Assembly (NCBI GenBank): GCA_963739355.1
Contig: CAVUAD010000002.1
Coordinates: 124,001 to 188,000 of the forward strand
Length of the DNA: 64,000 nucleotides
Source of the DNA: JAWVFM01 sp963739355
GTDB taxonomy: Bacteria; Actinomycetota; Thermoleophilia; Solirubrobacterales; 70-9
Direction: 5' to 3'
The position numbers and the translations under genes were made by a program. The stretch's first letter is position 1. Each line of letters opens with the position of its first letter. This document shows, one piece after another, positions 57,701 to 64,000 of the stretch. A model generated the notes under the pieces. The model saw nothing but the letters and a program-made list of their open reading frames with translations. It made no database searches and was not told where the DNA came from.

Positions 57701-59252
57701 GGGCACGAGCGCGATCAAGTCCGCCTGCGGCAGCCCCTGCAACGACATCCCGGACGTCCCGCTGAACCAGGCGAACTCGCGCCTCTACGCGATCCACTCC
57801 GACGGCGGCGCCCACCCCGGCGACTCCGACGCCTTCCTCGCGGGCTGGCCCGCCAAGATCGGGATCGTCGACGCCGAGCTTCTGCCCGACGTAGGCGAGG
57901 GGGTGACCGGTTCGCCCGTGATCGGGGACACCAGCTGCGACGGCGGGCAGGGCGGCCCGAAGATCGGGGCCATCGCCAACAACGGCGCGGGCTACGTCTT
58001 CGGCACGGACGGCGTCTCCTGCTACGGGCAGTCCGGCGGGCATGACATCCCGCTCGCGACAGACTTCTCGGCGACCGCGACGCAGGTGGACCATCCCCTC
58101 GTGCCGGCGGTGGGGCACCCCGCGTTCGCCGACCTGACGGGAACCGGGCTCAGCATGATCGCGCCCGCCGCCGGCCTGATGCGCGCACTCGACGTCGCCC
58201 TGCCGGAGTACCAGCCCACCGGGCAGGACTTCGTCGCGGCCTGGAACGTCGCCGGGGCCGGGCAGATCGAGGCCGGTTTCCCCCAGCCGGTCAACGACCT
58301 TCAGTTCCTCACCGGCCCCTCGGTCTCCGACATCGATCCGACGAGCCCCGGCCAGGAGATCGTCGAGGGGACGGCGAGCATGGACTTCAACGCGTTCACC
58401 GCGCTCGGCACCGAGGTCCCGGGGTGGCCGAAGCTCAGCTCCGACTGGACCATCGCGAACCCCACGATCGGCAGCTTCGGCACCCTCGACACGGGCGCGG
58501 GCGCTAAGAAGGACGTGATCGGCCTCACCCGCTCCGGCTACATCAACGCGTTCTCCACCGACGCCTCGCCCTGCTCGCCCTCGGCGTGGCCGCGCTTCCA
58601 CCACGACGACGCCAACTCGGGAGACGTCGAGCGCGACGCGACCCTGCCCGGCACGCCCTACTCGGCGTCGGTCTCAGGCGGCAAGGTCTCCTTCCGCGCG
58701 CCGGGCGACGACCTGATGTGCGGGAACGCGGACCACTTCCAGGCGGTCACCTCGGACTCGCCCATCAACGCGAGCAACTTCGCCGACGCCAAGCCCATCG
58801 GCGGCCTGCCGGCCCCGGCGGCGCCGTCCTCGAAGCAGACCTACGCGCCCCCGGCGAGCGCCAAGCGCTACGTCGCGATTCGCGCCGTGGACGACCAGGG
58901 CAACGTCGGCAGGCCGGTCTCGGTCGACTACAAGGGCCCGCCGCCGGTGACCAAGCCGTGCTCCAACGTGATCATCGGGACCCCCAAGGGCGAGGTGCTC
59001 CGCGGGACGAACGGCTCGGACCGGATTCGCGCCAAGGCGGGCGACGACACGGTGATCGGCCGCGCCGGCGCCGACTGCCTCGGCGGCGGCTTCGGGCGCG
59101 ACAGGATCCTGGGCGGCCCCGGCGACGACACCATCCACGCGCTCGGGCGTGGTCACGACACGGTGCGGTGCGGGCCTGGCAAGGACACCGTGACCGCGGG
59201 CCGCCGCGACAGGGTCGCGGCCAACTGCGAGCGTGTCAGGCACCACGGCTAG
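54732..59252 (+). CDS. exported subtilase-like protein with FG-GAP and RTX-type C-terminal repeats
   Basis: 1506 residues. A signal peptide (about 1-33) precedes a subtilase-like region with Asp120 in IAVLDSGIK, His251 in YGHGTGEAKD and a candidate Ser398 in SSNATGLAAGMAGLV. The usual GTSMA is altered, and the oxyanion-Asn segment reads ASAADE instead of AAAGNE, so catalysis is doubtful. FG-GAP/VCBS-like beta-propeller repeats follow (SPVLADLNGDN, SPVLADLDGDGKEEIV, TPAVADLDGDGHPDIV), with calcium-type DxDGDG loops. The last ~85 residues are RTX-like (GTNGSDRIRAKAGDDTVIG, GGPGDDTIHALG). It is likely a secreted adhesin or protease. The final codons carry the reverse complement of GGTGCCTGACAC. 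Confidence 0.82.
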   Translation: MGIGSRRSRAAFVAALFGVVVAAVFATSSANAAYPLTRAGGNPKDYTDLYLGNTVPNDLDGDGNTFKFAATPDTSNTLDNLRSTELGGVRGAHLADADATANTAMKLTTGRPDVEIAVLDSGIKWNDPSAMSDLRLKVHLNRGELPVPEHSIATAISDPGANTCSSFANAYDANDDGVFNIDDYACDPRVKAVLDSDARRNGPAGVLTPEDLIIAFSDGSDADGNGYADDIAGWDFLDDDNDPFDDVQYGHGTGEAKDSSSEGDNGGQLGSCPNCTVMPLRVGESFIADVNRFGAAVLYATDNGVSVVQEALGAIDNTTFARSAVDYAYRHGVTVIASAADEAAQHNNWPSSLPHVIVVNSITTGLLPAPDQQYTAFNGCTNFNAKITLAIPSTSCSSNATGLAAGMAGLVYSAALDAKAKGALANYPDTSECERTNGQPCVITPNEVRQIMATGTLGGTPQADDIDFAGTPAGSATEPSCSPVAAPGCTDPNGALQAQVDLNREVVPPAVFESYPARKGPDQFYGYGRVNMYRAISAVLSNPVSPAASKIPPEAEITSPQWYEQVDSNKSSLAVNGQVFARGASYTCEVLAAPGQYPNNARTTDTPPGDFAPVGNGWCDGSTAHTADHSGALGTISVSALRARFPATTSFSGPEPQASATDGNGRPNPAPHSFTIEVIVHTGSGGAAMTGQDRRAAYLHHDADALPGWPRGIRRGQVVSGSPTSDGESSPVLADLNGDNRNELVVAGSDGFVHALETDGSELPGWPVRTDIPGIIAGHTAARAYSTGEVSTDQGGAILASLAVGDANGDGAPEVYAADLEGKVYGWNASGKRVFSTQANPAFSGKPLAPFVNSRHGETNRTQHGFIASPVLADLDGDGKEEIVAAGMDRHVYAWHADGSPVNGFPVLVVDPAKVQSVDPQTDEVTFKADSGSLMQGAMVDTPAVADLDGDGHPDIVVGTNEEYAATDDGGWNVAPANTSSFSLLDQIQQGTSAIKSACGSPCNDIPDVPLNQANSRLYAIHSDGGAHPGDSDAFLAGWPAKIGIVDAELLPDVGEGVTGSPVIGDTSCDGGQGGPKIGAIANNGAGYVFGTDGVSCYGQSGGHDIPLATDFSATATQVDHPLVPAVGHPAFADLTGTGLSMIAPAAGLMRALDVALPEYQPTGQDFVAAWNVAGAGQIEAGFPQPVNDLQFLTGPSVSDIDPTSPGQEIVEGTASMDFNAFTALGTEVPGWPKLSSDWTIANPTIGSFGTLDTGAGAKKDVIGLTRSGYINAFSTDASPCSPSAWPRFHHDDANSGDVERDATLPGTPYSASVSGGKVSFRAPGDDLMCGNADHFQAVTSDSPINASNFADAKPIGGLPAPAAPSSKQTYAPPASAKRYVAIRAVDDQGNVGRPVSVDYKGPPPVTKPCSNVIIGTPKGEVLRGTNGSDRIRAKAGDDTVIGRAGADCLGGGFGRDRILGGPGDDTIHALGRGHDTVRCGPGKDTVTAGRRDRVAANCERVRHHG
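59233..59245 (-). repeat. GGTGCCTGACAC motif at the end of a coding sequence
   Basis: On the minus strand TGGTGCCTGACAC, read in the plus direction as codons near the C-terminus (R-V-R-H-H) of the RTX gene. Confidence 0.5.
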
Positions 59253-59809
59253 TCCAGACGCTGGGGCCCGAGCGGCTCGGCCGGCTCCTCGTCGCCCTCG
59301 CCGAGGTCCAGCTGCCACCAGCCGACGTCGTGCCAGGTGCCGAGCTTCCAGCCGATCCGGCGATAGATACCAACGGGCTCGAAGCCGAGCGACTCGTGCA
59401 GGCGGACGCTGGCGTCGTTGGGGAACGCGATCCCGGCGACGACCATGCGGATCCCCTGCCGGCGCAGGAGCCCGAAGAGCGCCTCGTAGAGCCCTCGGCC
59501 CACGCCCTCTCCGCGGTGTGCCTCGTCGGTGTAGATGGACACGTCTGCCGACCAGCGGTAGGCCGGGCGCTCGCGATGCGGCTCGGCGTAGGCGAAGCCG
59601 ACCACGCGGCCATCGCGCTCGTCGACCAGGAAGCCGTGGCTGGCCGCGTGCTCGCGGATGCGCAGGCCCATCTCCGGCGCCTCGGGCGGCACCTCCTCGA
59701 ACGTCGTCCCGCCAGCGAAGAACGACTGCGCGTAGATCGCCGCGCACGCCGAGGCGTCGCGCTCCGGGTCGGCGTGGCGGATGGAAGACCTTGCGGATGC
59801 CTCCGGCAT
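59249..59809 (-). CDS. GNAT N-acetyltransferase (phosphinothricin-acetyltransferase-like)
   Basis: 186 residues. The acetyl-CoA loop is in DEAHRGEGVGRGLYEALF (R/QxxGxG/A), followed by VVAGIAFPNDASVRLHESLG and FEPVGIYRRIGWKLGTWHDVGWWQ, hallmarks of the PAT/Pat-like subgroup that acetylates phosphinothricin, methionine sulfoximine or related amines. The substrate is not established. It is convergent with the RTX gene (4-nt stop overlap) and follows the phosphotriesterase-like gene on the same strand with a 45-nt gap. Confidence 0.9.
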   Translation of the reverse strand: MPEASARSSIRHADPERDASACAAIYAQSFFAGGTTFEEVPPEAPEMGLRIREHAASHGFLVDERDGRVVGFAYAEPHRERPAYRWSADVSIYTDEAHRGEGVGRGLYEALFGLLRRQGIRMVVAGIAFPNDASVRLHESLGFEPVGIYRRIGWKLGTWHDVGWWQLDLGEGDEEPAEPLGPQRLD

Positions 59810-59826
59810 CCTTACATGCTGCTTTC

Positions 59827-59840
59827 GGACCTAAAGGTCC
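59827..59840. repeat. small palindrome GGACCTAAAGGTCC
   Basis: Exact 5-bp arms around TAAA, between the phosphotriesterase-like and acetyltransferase genes. The CCTAAAGG core is shared with the long palindromes at 61475 and 63411, so it may be a worn relative. Confidence 0.35.
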
Positions 59841-59854
59841 TCACGTCGGGACTG

Positions 59855-60847
59855 CTATTCGCCGGTCAACCAGCGCTTCGGGTTCTCCACCAGGATCGTC
59901 TCGCGCTGCTCGTCGGTCATCCCGCCCTCGGCCAGCGCGGGGAAGACCTTCTCGAAGACCATGGTCATGCTCCAGTCGTCGATCAGCCCGGGCTGAGCGT
60001 TCATCTGCTCGACAACCTCCGGCGGGTACCAGTCGATCGTGGCGCAGAAGTCCTGGGAGATGAAGACGCGCTCGGTGTGGCCGCGCTCGAGCAGCGCGAG
60101 CGTGGTCGCATTGCGCTTCTCCGTCGGCAGGAAGATGTCGAGCCCGTAGCGGTCGAGGCCGACGTAGACGCCCTTCTCCAGCAGGCCCTCGATGTAGCCC
60201 AGGTCGTCGGTGTCGCCGGTGTGAGCGATCTGGATCTTCTCCGGCGCCACGCCCTCCTCGAGGAAGATCTCGACCTGGCGGGGGCCCGTGTTGGAGGCGG
60301 GGCGGGAGTGGGCCATGATCGGCGCGCCGGTCTGGAGGCTCGCCCTGGCCGCCGCGCGGTGCACCTTCTCGATGTTCTCGTTGACGCCCGGCTCATCGGC
60401 CGCGCACTTGATGAACGCGGCCTTGATGTCCGTTCCCTGGATCCCGTCGGTGATGTCGTGGACGAAGAACGCCGCCATCGCGTCGGCGTCGCGGAGCTGG
60501 AAGAAGTGGGGGAGGTAGTCGTACGTGTAGATGCCCGTGCACGGCACCACCTGCAGGCCCGTCTCGTCGGCCACCCGCTTCATGAAGCCGACGTCGCGAC
60601 CGAGGAGCATCGCCGTCGCGTCGCAGATCGTCTTCACGCCGTGCTCCATCACCGAGCGCGCGCACTTGAGGGCCTCCTCGTACTCGCCGCCCGGCTGGAC
60701 CTCGTGGGGCGCGGCCTCGCGCGCGGTGGAGGCATGCGGCCACTGGAAGTGGACGGCCTCGTCGCTGGCCACGAGATGCTCGTGGATCAGCGTCGTTCCG
60801 AGCTCGGAGGCCTCGAGCGGCCCGTTGACGGTCTCGACGGTCGCCAT
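59855..60847 (-). CDS. phosphotriesterase-family amidohydrolase
   Basis: 330 residues, a metal-dependent TIM barrel. The HxH motif is in LIHEHLVAS, the bridging lysine is probably in FIKCAADEPG, further metal histidines are in PIMAHSRPA and IQIAHTGDTDD, and the final aspartate is in FISQDFCA. The family covers lactonases, phosphotriesterases and related hydrolases; lactonase activity is common for members that look like this, but substrate is not set. It is the first gene of a two-gene run with the acetyltransferase. Confidence 0.9.
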   Translation of the reverse strand: MATVETVNGPLEASELGTTLIHEHLVASDEAVHFQWPHASTAREAAPHEVQPGGEYEEALKCARSVMEHGVKTICDATAMLLGRDVGFMKRVADETGLQVVPCTGIYTYDYLPHFFQLRDADAMAAFFVHDITDGIQGTDIKAAFIKCAADEPGVNENIEKVHRAAARASLQTGAPIMAHSRPASNTGPRQVEIFLEEGVAPEKIQIAHTGDTDDLGYIEGLLEKGVYVGLDRYGLDIFLPTEKRNATTLALLERGHTERVFISQDFCATIDWYPPEVVEQMNAQPGLIDDWSMTMVFEKVFPALAEGGMTDEQRETILVENPKRWLTGE

Positions 60848-60892
60848 CGCTGGCCTACTCTTTCACGAATGCCAACCGGTTGGAAGGTATCC

Positions 60893-60955
60893 ATGACGAT
60901 CCTCGTCGCCTGCCTTGTGGCGTCGATGGTGATCGCGATCGTGAAGCTCAGCTGA
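60893..60955 (+). CDS. 20-residue single-helix membrane peptide
   Basis: ATG at 60893 with GGAAGG 5 nt upstream encodes only MTILVACLVASMVIAIVKLS then TGA: a single hydrophobic helix with a C-terminal Lys. An in-frame ATG at 60869 would give 28 residues but has no ribosome site. Tiny membrane peptides often modulate a membrane protein or stress response; none is recognised here. It is followed 73 nt later by a universal stress protein gene. Support is the strong ribosome site plus the hydrophobic composition, not homology. Confidence 0.45.
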   Translation: MTILVACLVASMVIAIVKLS

Positions 60956-61027
60956 GCGTCGCCCGCGGAGGGGCCGCGGGTTAGACTGCGCCCGTCCTTT
61001 GGGCAACCAATTCGAGGAGTGGGGACG

Positions 61028-61471
61028 TTGCTGGAGCGAATCGTTGTTGGAACCGATGGGTCGGAGACCGCCGCCGGGGCGGTGGCGCAGGCGATCGATC
61101 TCGCGAAGGCGATGGGCTCCAAGCTCTACGTCGTGAGCGCCTTCGTCCCCTCGGAGCCCGTGGCCGACCGCGGGGAGGCCGTCGAGATCCCGGCGGACGT
61201 CCAGCACACGACCGGCCCGCGGCAGGGCGTCAACCAGGTGCTCGACGCGGCCGCGGGCGACGCGGAGAAGGCCGGAGTGGAGGTCGAGATCCTGCCTCGC
61301 GAGGGGGATCCAGCCGACGCCCTGCTCGACGTTGCCGAGGACGTCAACGCGGACCTCATCGTGGTGGGCAACAAGGGCATGACCGGCGCGAAGCGGTTCC
61401 TGCTCGGCAGCGTGCCGAACAAGGTCTCCCACCACGCGCCGTGCGGCGTCTACATCGCCCGCACGACCTAG
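61028..61471 (+). CDS. universal stress protein (UspA family)
   Basis: 147 residues, a single Usp domain. It begins LLERIVVGTDGSETA, and the ATP-binding G-x2-G-x9-G-S pattern is GNKGMTGAKRFLLGSVP near the C-terminus, so an ATP-binding subtype is expected. These proteins help survival under nutrient, oxidative or energy stress in the cytoplasm. TTG at 61028 is preferred because GGAG lies 8 nt upstream; the alternative GTG at 61019 sits too close to the same site. It is convergent with the subtilase gene, and a long palindrome lies between the stops. Confidence 0.88.
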   Translation: MLERIVVGTDGSETAAGAVAQAIDLAKAMGSKLYVVSAFVPSEPVADRGEAVEIPADVQHTTGPRQGVNQVLDAAAGDAEKAGVEVEILPREGDPADALLDVAEDVNADLIVVGNKGMTGAKRFLLGSVPNKVSHHAPCGVYIARTT

Positions 61472-61474
61472 GCC

Positions 61475-61509
61475 GAAACCTAAAGGGTGTCAGACACCCT
61501 TTAGGTTTC
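61475..61509. repeat. 35-bp near-perfect palindrome GAAACCTAAAGGGTGTC-A-GACACCCTTTAGGTTTC
   Basis: 17-bp arms (61475-61491 and 61493-61509) around a single A, between the convergent stops of the Usp gene (61471) and the subtilase gene (61508). It could terminate transcription both ways, though there is no T-run. The AAAGGGTG(C/T)C core recurs at 33956 and in related form at 63431. Confidence 0.8.
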
Positions 61510-62788
61510 AGCAGGGGCCGCTCGAGGTTGCGCGGGCGAGGTCGAGGATCTTCGGTCCGTTGCCGGTGGCGCTCGGGCGTTCGCACGACTTGAGTCGCTT
61601 CCTCACGTCGCCCGGCGACGGGTGGTCCCCAATCGTGCCGCTCGCGATGACGAGCGCCGCCGCGGCCGACGTCTCCGCGGCCGCCTGCGAGGTTCCGCTG
61701 AGGCCGACGAAGCCGAACTTCGTGTACCTGCCGCGCGCCGCCGCCGAGGGCACCATCGAGTACTGGTAGATCGGCGCGCCCGCTTCCCCGTTGCTGCAGT
61801 GGCCGCCGCCCGGTGCGGTGATCGTCGCGCCGGTGTTGGAGGTCGAGGCCAGGCAGTCGCCTTCGGTTGACGCCGACACGGAGATCGTCTTGCGGTCCGC
61901 TGCCGGCATGTCCGGCGTCGCGCCGCTGTGGTTGCCGGCGGCCGCCACCACGGTCACGTTGCGCTTCACGGCCGCCCGGATCGCGCCGCAGACCGTCGGG
62001 ACCTGCGGACACTTCTTGATCGCGGGCCCGAAGTCGAGGCTGAGGTTGATCACATCGGCGCCGTGCTTCGCCGCCCACCTGATGCCCGCAGCGATGTCCG
62101 AGGCGCGGCCCGCGTTGTCCTTGTCGAGGACGCGTACCGGCATGATCTTCACGCCGTAGGCGATCCCGACCTCGCCGAGCTTGTTGTCGGTCTGCTCGGC
62201 GATGGTCGAAGCCACGTGCGTCCCGTGCCCGTTCTCGTCGAGCGGCACGGGGTCGCCGCCGACGAAGTCCTTCCCGCGGACGAACGTCCGCTTGGCCAGG
62301 TCCGGGCTGCGCGCGAAGTGGGCCCCCTTGTTGCGGTAGGCGACGCCGCTGTCGAGCACCGCCACCGTCACGCCGGCGCCGGGCGTGACGCCGAGGTTGC
62401 CGAAGTTGGCCCATGCGCCGAGGGCGTTGATGCCGGCGGTCGCGCTGACCAGGTTCCACTGGTCGAAGGCCCAGCCGCCGGGAACCCTTCTCATCCCCCG
62501 GTCGTTCGGGTACGCCGAGCCGGTGGCCACGTAGTCAGGCCTCGCGCCCACGACGGACGGGTCGGCGTTCAGCCGCCGAACCGCCTGCGGGATGGTTTCG
62601 CCGCCGGCCACGTCGACGCGCGAGATCCCGGGATCGCCGGCGTAGCGGACCAGCACCTCGTTCGCGGCGTACGGCGCCGACGCCGGCCCGGTGACCTCCA
62701 CGTCGTCGCCGAGCGCGGGCGCGGCAAAGGCCGCCGCCGCGCACGCGGCGGCGATCAACGCCCCTGTGATGGTCCCTGGCAAGCGCAT
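61508..62788 (-). CDS. exported subtilisin-like serine peptidase (S8)
   Basis: 426 residues with a Sec signal (about 1-27) and a short propeptide-like region. The catalytic triad is complete: Asp in VAVLDSGVAY, His in GHGTHVAST and Ser in LSGTSQAAA, with the oxyanion Asn in VAAAGNHSG. A C-terminal segment with several cysteines (CASTSN, GGGHCSN, RLKSCERP) may form disulfides. It is a secreted protease. Unlike the subtilase-like part of the 1506-residue protein, this one looks catalytically intact. GGGCAGCAGG precedes the ATG. Confidence 0.92.
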   Translation of the reverse strand: MRLPGTITGALIAAACAAAAFAAPALGDDVEVTGPASAPYAANEVLVRYAGDPGISRVDVAGGETIPQAVRRLNADPSVVGARPDYVATGSAYPNDRGMRRVPGGWAFDQWNLVSATAGINALGAWANFGNLGVTPGAGVTVAVLDSGVAYRNKGAHFARSPDLAKRTFVRGKDFVGGDPVPLDENGHGTHVASTIAEQTDNKLGEVGIAYGVKIMPVRVLDKDNAGRASDIAAGIRWAAKHGADVINLSLDFGPAIKKCPQVPTVCGAIRAAVKRNVTVVAAAGNHSGATPDMPAADRKTISVSASTEGDCLASTSNTGATITAPGGGHCSNGEAGAPIYQYSMVPSAAARGRYTKFGFVGLSGTSQAAAETSAAAALVIASGTIGDHPSPGDVRKRLKSCERPSATGNGPKILDLARATSSGPC

Positions 62789-62829
62789 CCTGCTGCCCTC
62801 TCTAACACGGATGCAAGCACGAAGTTCCC

Positions 62830-62835
62830 CATACT
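62830..62835 (+). promoter_or_regulatory. putative -10 box CATACT for tadA, leaderless-type
   Basis: CATACT ends 7 nt before the ATG at 62843. Confidence 0.42.
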
Positions 62836-62842
62836 GGGCGGG

Positions 62843-63304
62843 ATGTCCGACGAGGAGCTGATGCGCGCCGCACTCGATGCCGCCCGGCGCGCGGCCGACC
62901 ACGGCGACGTCCCGATCGGCGCCGTTCTGGCGCGCGACGGGGAGGCGCTCGCCGTGGCCGCCAACGAGCGCGAGCTGCGCAAGGATCCGACGGCGCACGC
63001 CGAGGTCCTCGCGCTTCGGGCCGGCGCCGAGGCGCTCGGCGGCTGGCGCCTGCCCGGCTGCACCCTCTTCGTCACCCTCGAGCCCTGCGCCATGTGCGCG
63101 GGGGCCATCATCCTGGCCCGCGTCCCGCGCGTGGCCTACGGAGCCACGGACCCCAAGGCCGGGGCCGCGGGCAGCGTCCTCGACGTGCTCGGCGAGCCCC
63201 GCCTCAACCACCGTCCCGAGGTCGAGGGGGGGTTGCTCGAGGACGAGTGCGCGGCGCTGCTCCGCGACTTCTTCGCGGCGCGCCGGGCAGCGGCAGCGCC
63301 GTGA
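62843..63304 (+). CDS. tadA: tRNA adenosine(34) deaminase TadA
   Basis: 153 residues. The zinc/catalytic motifs are HAEVLALR (His ligand plus proton-shuttling Glu) and LEPCAMCAGA (two Cys ligands). RVAYGATDPKAGAAGSV and LNHRPEVEGGLLEDEC are TadA signatures. It converts the wobble adenosine of tRNA-Arg(ACG) to inosine and is usually essential. Its TGA overlaps a GTG that opens a 35-codon gene. Confidence 0.94.
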   Translation: MSDEELMRAALDAARRAADHGDVPIGAVLARDGEALAVAANERELRKDPTAHAEVLALRAGAEALGGWRLPGCTLFVTLEPCAMCAGAIILARVPRVAYGATDPKAGAAGSVLDVLGEPRLNHRPEVEGGLLEDECAALLRDFFAARRAAAAP

Positions 63305-63408
63305 GCCTCGAGTTCGACATCGACCTCCTGGCCCCGCTGCTTCGCATCTTCCTGCGCCGCGAGCTCCACAACCAGTACGACCGCCTGAAGCAGATCCTGG
63401 AGGCGTAG
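63301..63408 (+). CDS. 35-residue charged helical protein coupled to tadA
   Basis: GTG at 63301 overlaps the tadA stop as GTGA. The product is a short amphipathic peptide containing DIDLLAPLLRIFLRRELHNQ and ending DRLKQILEA. No family is recognised. Translational coupling and a helix-like pattern make it more than a random frame, but support is modest. Confidence 0.5.
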   Translation: MSLEFDIDLLAPLLRIFLRRELHNQYDRLKQILEA

Positions 63409-63410
63409 CG

Positions 63411-63456
63411 CAAACCCTCAACCCTCCTAAAGGGGTCAGACCCCCTTGAGGGTTTG
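63411..63456. repeat. composite palindrome CAAACCCTCAA ... TTGAGGGTTTG enclosing GGGGTC-A-GACCCC
   Basis: Outer 11-bp arms (63411-63421, 63446-63456) enclose an inner GGGGTC-A-GACCCC (63432-63444) and CCTAAAGG. It lies between the tadA partner and the convergent SDR gene, and is built like the 61475 palindrome. Terminator or dispersed repeat. Confidence 0.7.
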
Positions 63457-63493
63457 TTGCGAAGGGCGCGCGCGGATGCGCGAGATCGTGCCG

Positions 63494-64000
63494 TTACTCG
63501 CGCTCGGCGGTGTCGGGCGTCATGGCGCCGCCGCCGGTCATGCGGCGGACGAGGCCGGGGGTGAGAATCCGCAGCGCGGCGGGCACCCAGTAGATCCGCG
63601 GGACGTAGCGCTCGGCCCGGCCTCCCGGGCCGGCCTCCATGATCGCGTCGGCCACCTTCTCGGGCGTGGACACCATCCAGCGCGTCGCCCGCCGCTCGAC
63701 GAGCTCGCGCTGCGGAAAGCCCTCGGTGGCGACGAAGCCGGGAAGGACCGTGCCGACGTGGACTCCGTTGTGCTTCTCCTCGAGGTGAAGCGCGTCGCTC
63801 CAGCCGACCAGCGCGAACTTGCTCGCCGAGTAGCTGCCCGAACGGGGGCGCGAGACGCGGCCCGCGGTGCTCGCGACGTTCACGATCGCGCTCGGGGCGG
63901 ACCGGCGCAGCAGCGGCAGGAGCGCCTCGGTCAGGCGCAGCACCGCCTCGAAGTTCAGCTGCATGTGGCGGTCGACGTTGGTCCAGCCGGACTCGCCAAA
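63494..64000 (-). CDS. short-chain dehydrogenase/reductase (partial, cut by window edge)
   Basis: 168 residues of the C-terminal two-thirds are present; the gene runs off the right edge without a start. The catalytic Ser-Tyr-x3-Lys is visible as NVASTAGRVSRP followed by SGSYSASKFALVGW, and the C-terminal part TVLPGFVATEGFPQ is the usual PG motif. The cofactor-binding TGxxxGIG lies outside the window. Substrate unknown. It converges on the tadA partner gene across a palindromic repeat. Confidence 0.88.
   Translation of the reverse strand, partial: FGESGWTNVDRHMQLNFEAVLRLTEALLPLLRRSAPSAIVNVASTAGRVSRPRSGSYSASKFALVGWSDALHLEEKHNGVHVGTVLPGFVATEGFPQRELVERRATRWMVSTPEKVADAIMEAGPGGRAERYVPRIYWVPAALRILTPGLVRRMTGGGAMTPDTAERE

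Noticed and set aside
58586..60868. Long plus-strand frame before the small membrane peptide
   Set aside because: It spans the RTX gene and two minus-strand genes with no motif; only the final short segment with a ribosome site is kept.
1..64000. CRISPR arrays, tRNA genes, transposases or integrases
   Set aside because: No regularly spaced direct repeats, no cloverleaf with GGTTCGA-type T-loop, and no DDE or tyrosine-recombinase motifs were found by eye.

Overview
The window is about 64 kb of very G+C-rich, densely coding bacterial DNA with genes on both strands. Frequent GTG and TTG starts, 4-nt ATGA/GTGA stop-start overlaps, a SigB/SigF-type stress regulatory set, many Sec-exported hydrolases and apparently leaderless promoters suggest a soil actinomycete. 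My inference is Actinomycetota, most likely class Thermoleophilia (Solirubrobacterales or Gaiellales relatives). No ribosomal marker is present to prove it. I see no tRNA, rRNA, CRISPR array, intact insertion sequence, prophage or replication origin, so this reads as ordinary chromosome with accessory patches.

Layout. 1-2.7 kb: a molybdate import operon (HTH-Mop regulator, modA, modB, modC cut by the left edge) divergent from a DUF6457-like gene. 2.9-11.1 kb: a four-gene translationally coupled oxidation operon (ThDP pyruvate-oxidase-like enzyme, enolase-superfamily dehydratase, large FAD/Fe-S oxidoreductase, HAD phosphatase), then a DUF421 pair. 11.1-18.9 kb: a decayed TetR fragment, an exported CocE-type hydrolase, and an acyltransferase-SGNH gene flanked by two membrane proteins carrying four-residue glycine/alanine repeats. 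18.9-26.4 kb: an MFS exporter, cell-wall hydrolases, DoxX, an exported alpha/beta hydrolase, an aldo-keto reductase and a CtaG-like protein. 26.4-28.5 kb: a truncated AbiEi-type gene ending inside a palindromic repeat, then an ABC-2 exporter pair.

28.5-45.6 kb is the conceptual centre. It holds a partner-switching stress-signalling set: an EAL phosphodiesterase fused to an RsbW-like ATPase domain, two STAS anti-sigma antagonists, two SpoIIE phosphatases, a SigB-family sigma factor and its convergent anti-sigma kinase. Interspersed are an L,D-transpeptidase, a stand-alone PolA-type 5'-3' exonuclease, a frameshifted GFA gene, an MMPL transporter, a hydroxyacid dehydrogenase, topoisomerase IB and a ferritin-like gene. 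SigB-like promoter sequences precede the sigma gene and possibly the ferritin, DoxX and small-membrane-protein genes.

45.6-64 kb is mixed: DUF445, an Abi-alpha-like protein, a PAS/zinc-ribbon protein, cyclophilin, rlmN, exported phosphoesterase and ceramidase-like enzymes, a 1506-residue subtilase-like/FG-GAP/RTX protein, a phosphotriesterase-like hydrolase, a Usp, a second subtilase, tadA with a 35-codon partner, and an SDR cut by the right edge. Two window-wide patterns cut across the genes: -10 hexamers placed 6-9 nt before start codons, and three families of short palindromes at gene ends and inside genes.
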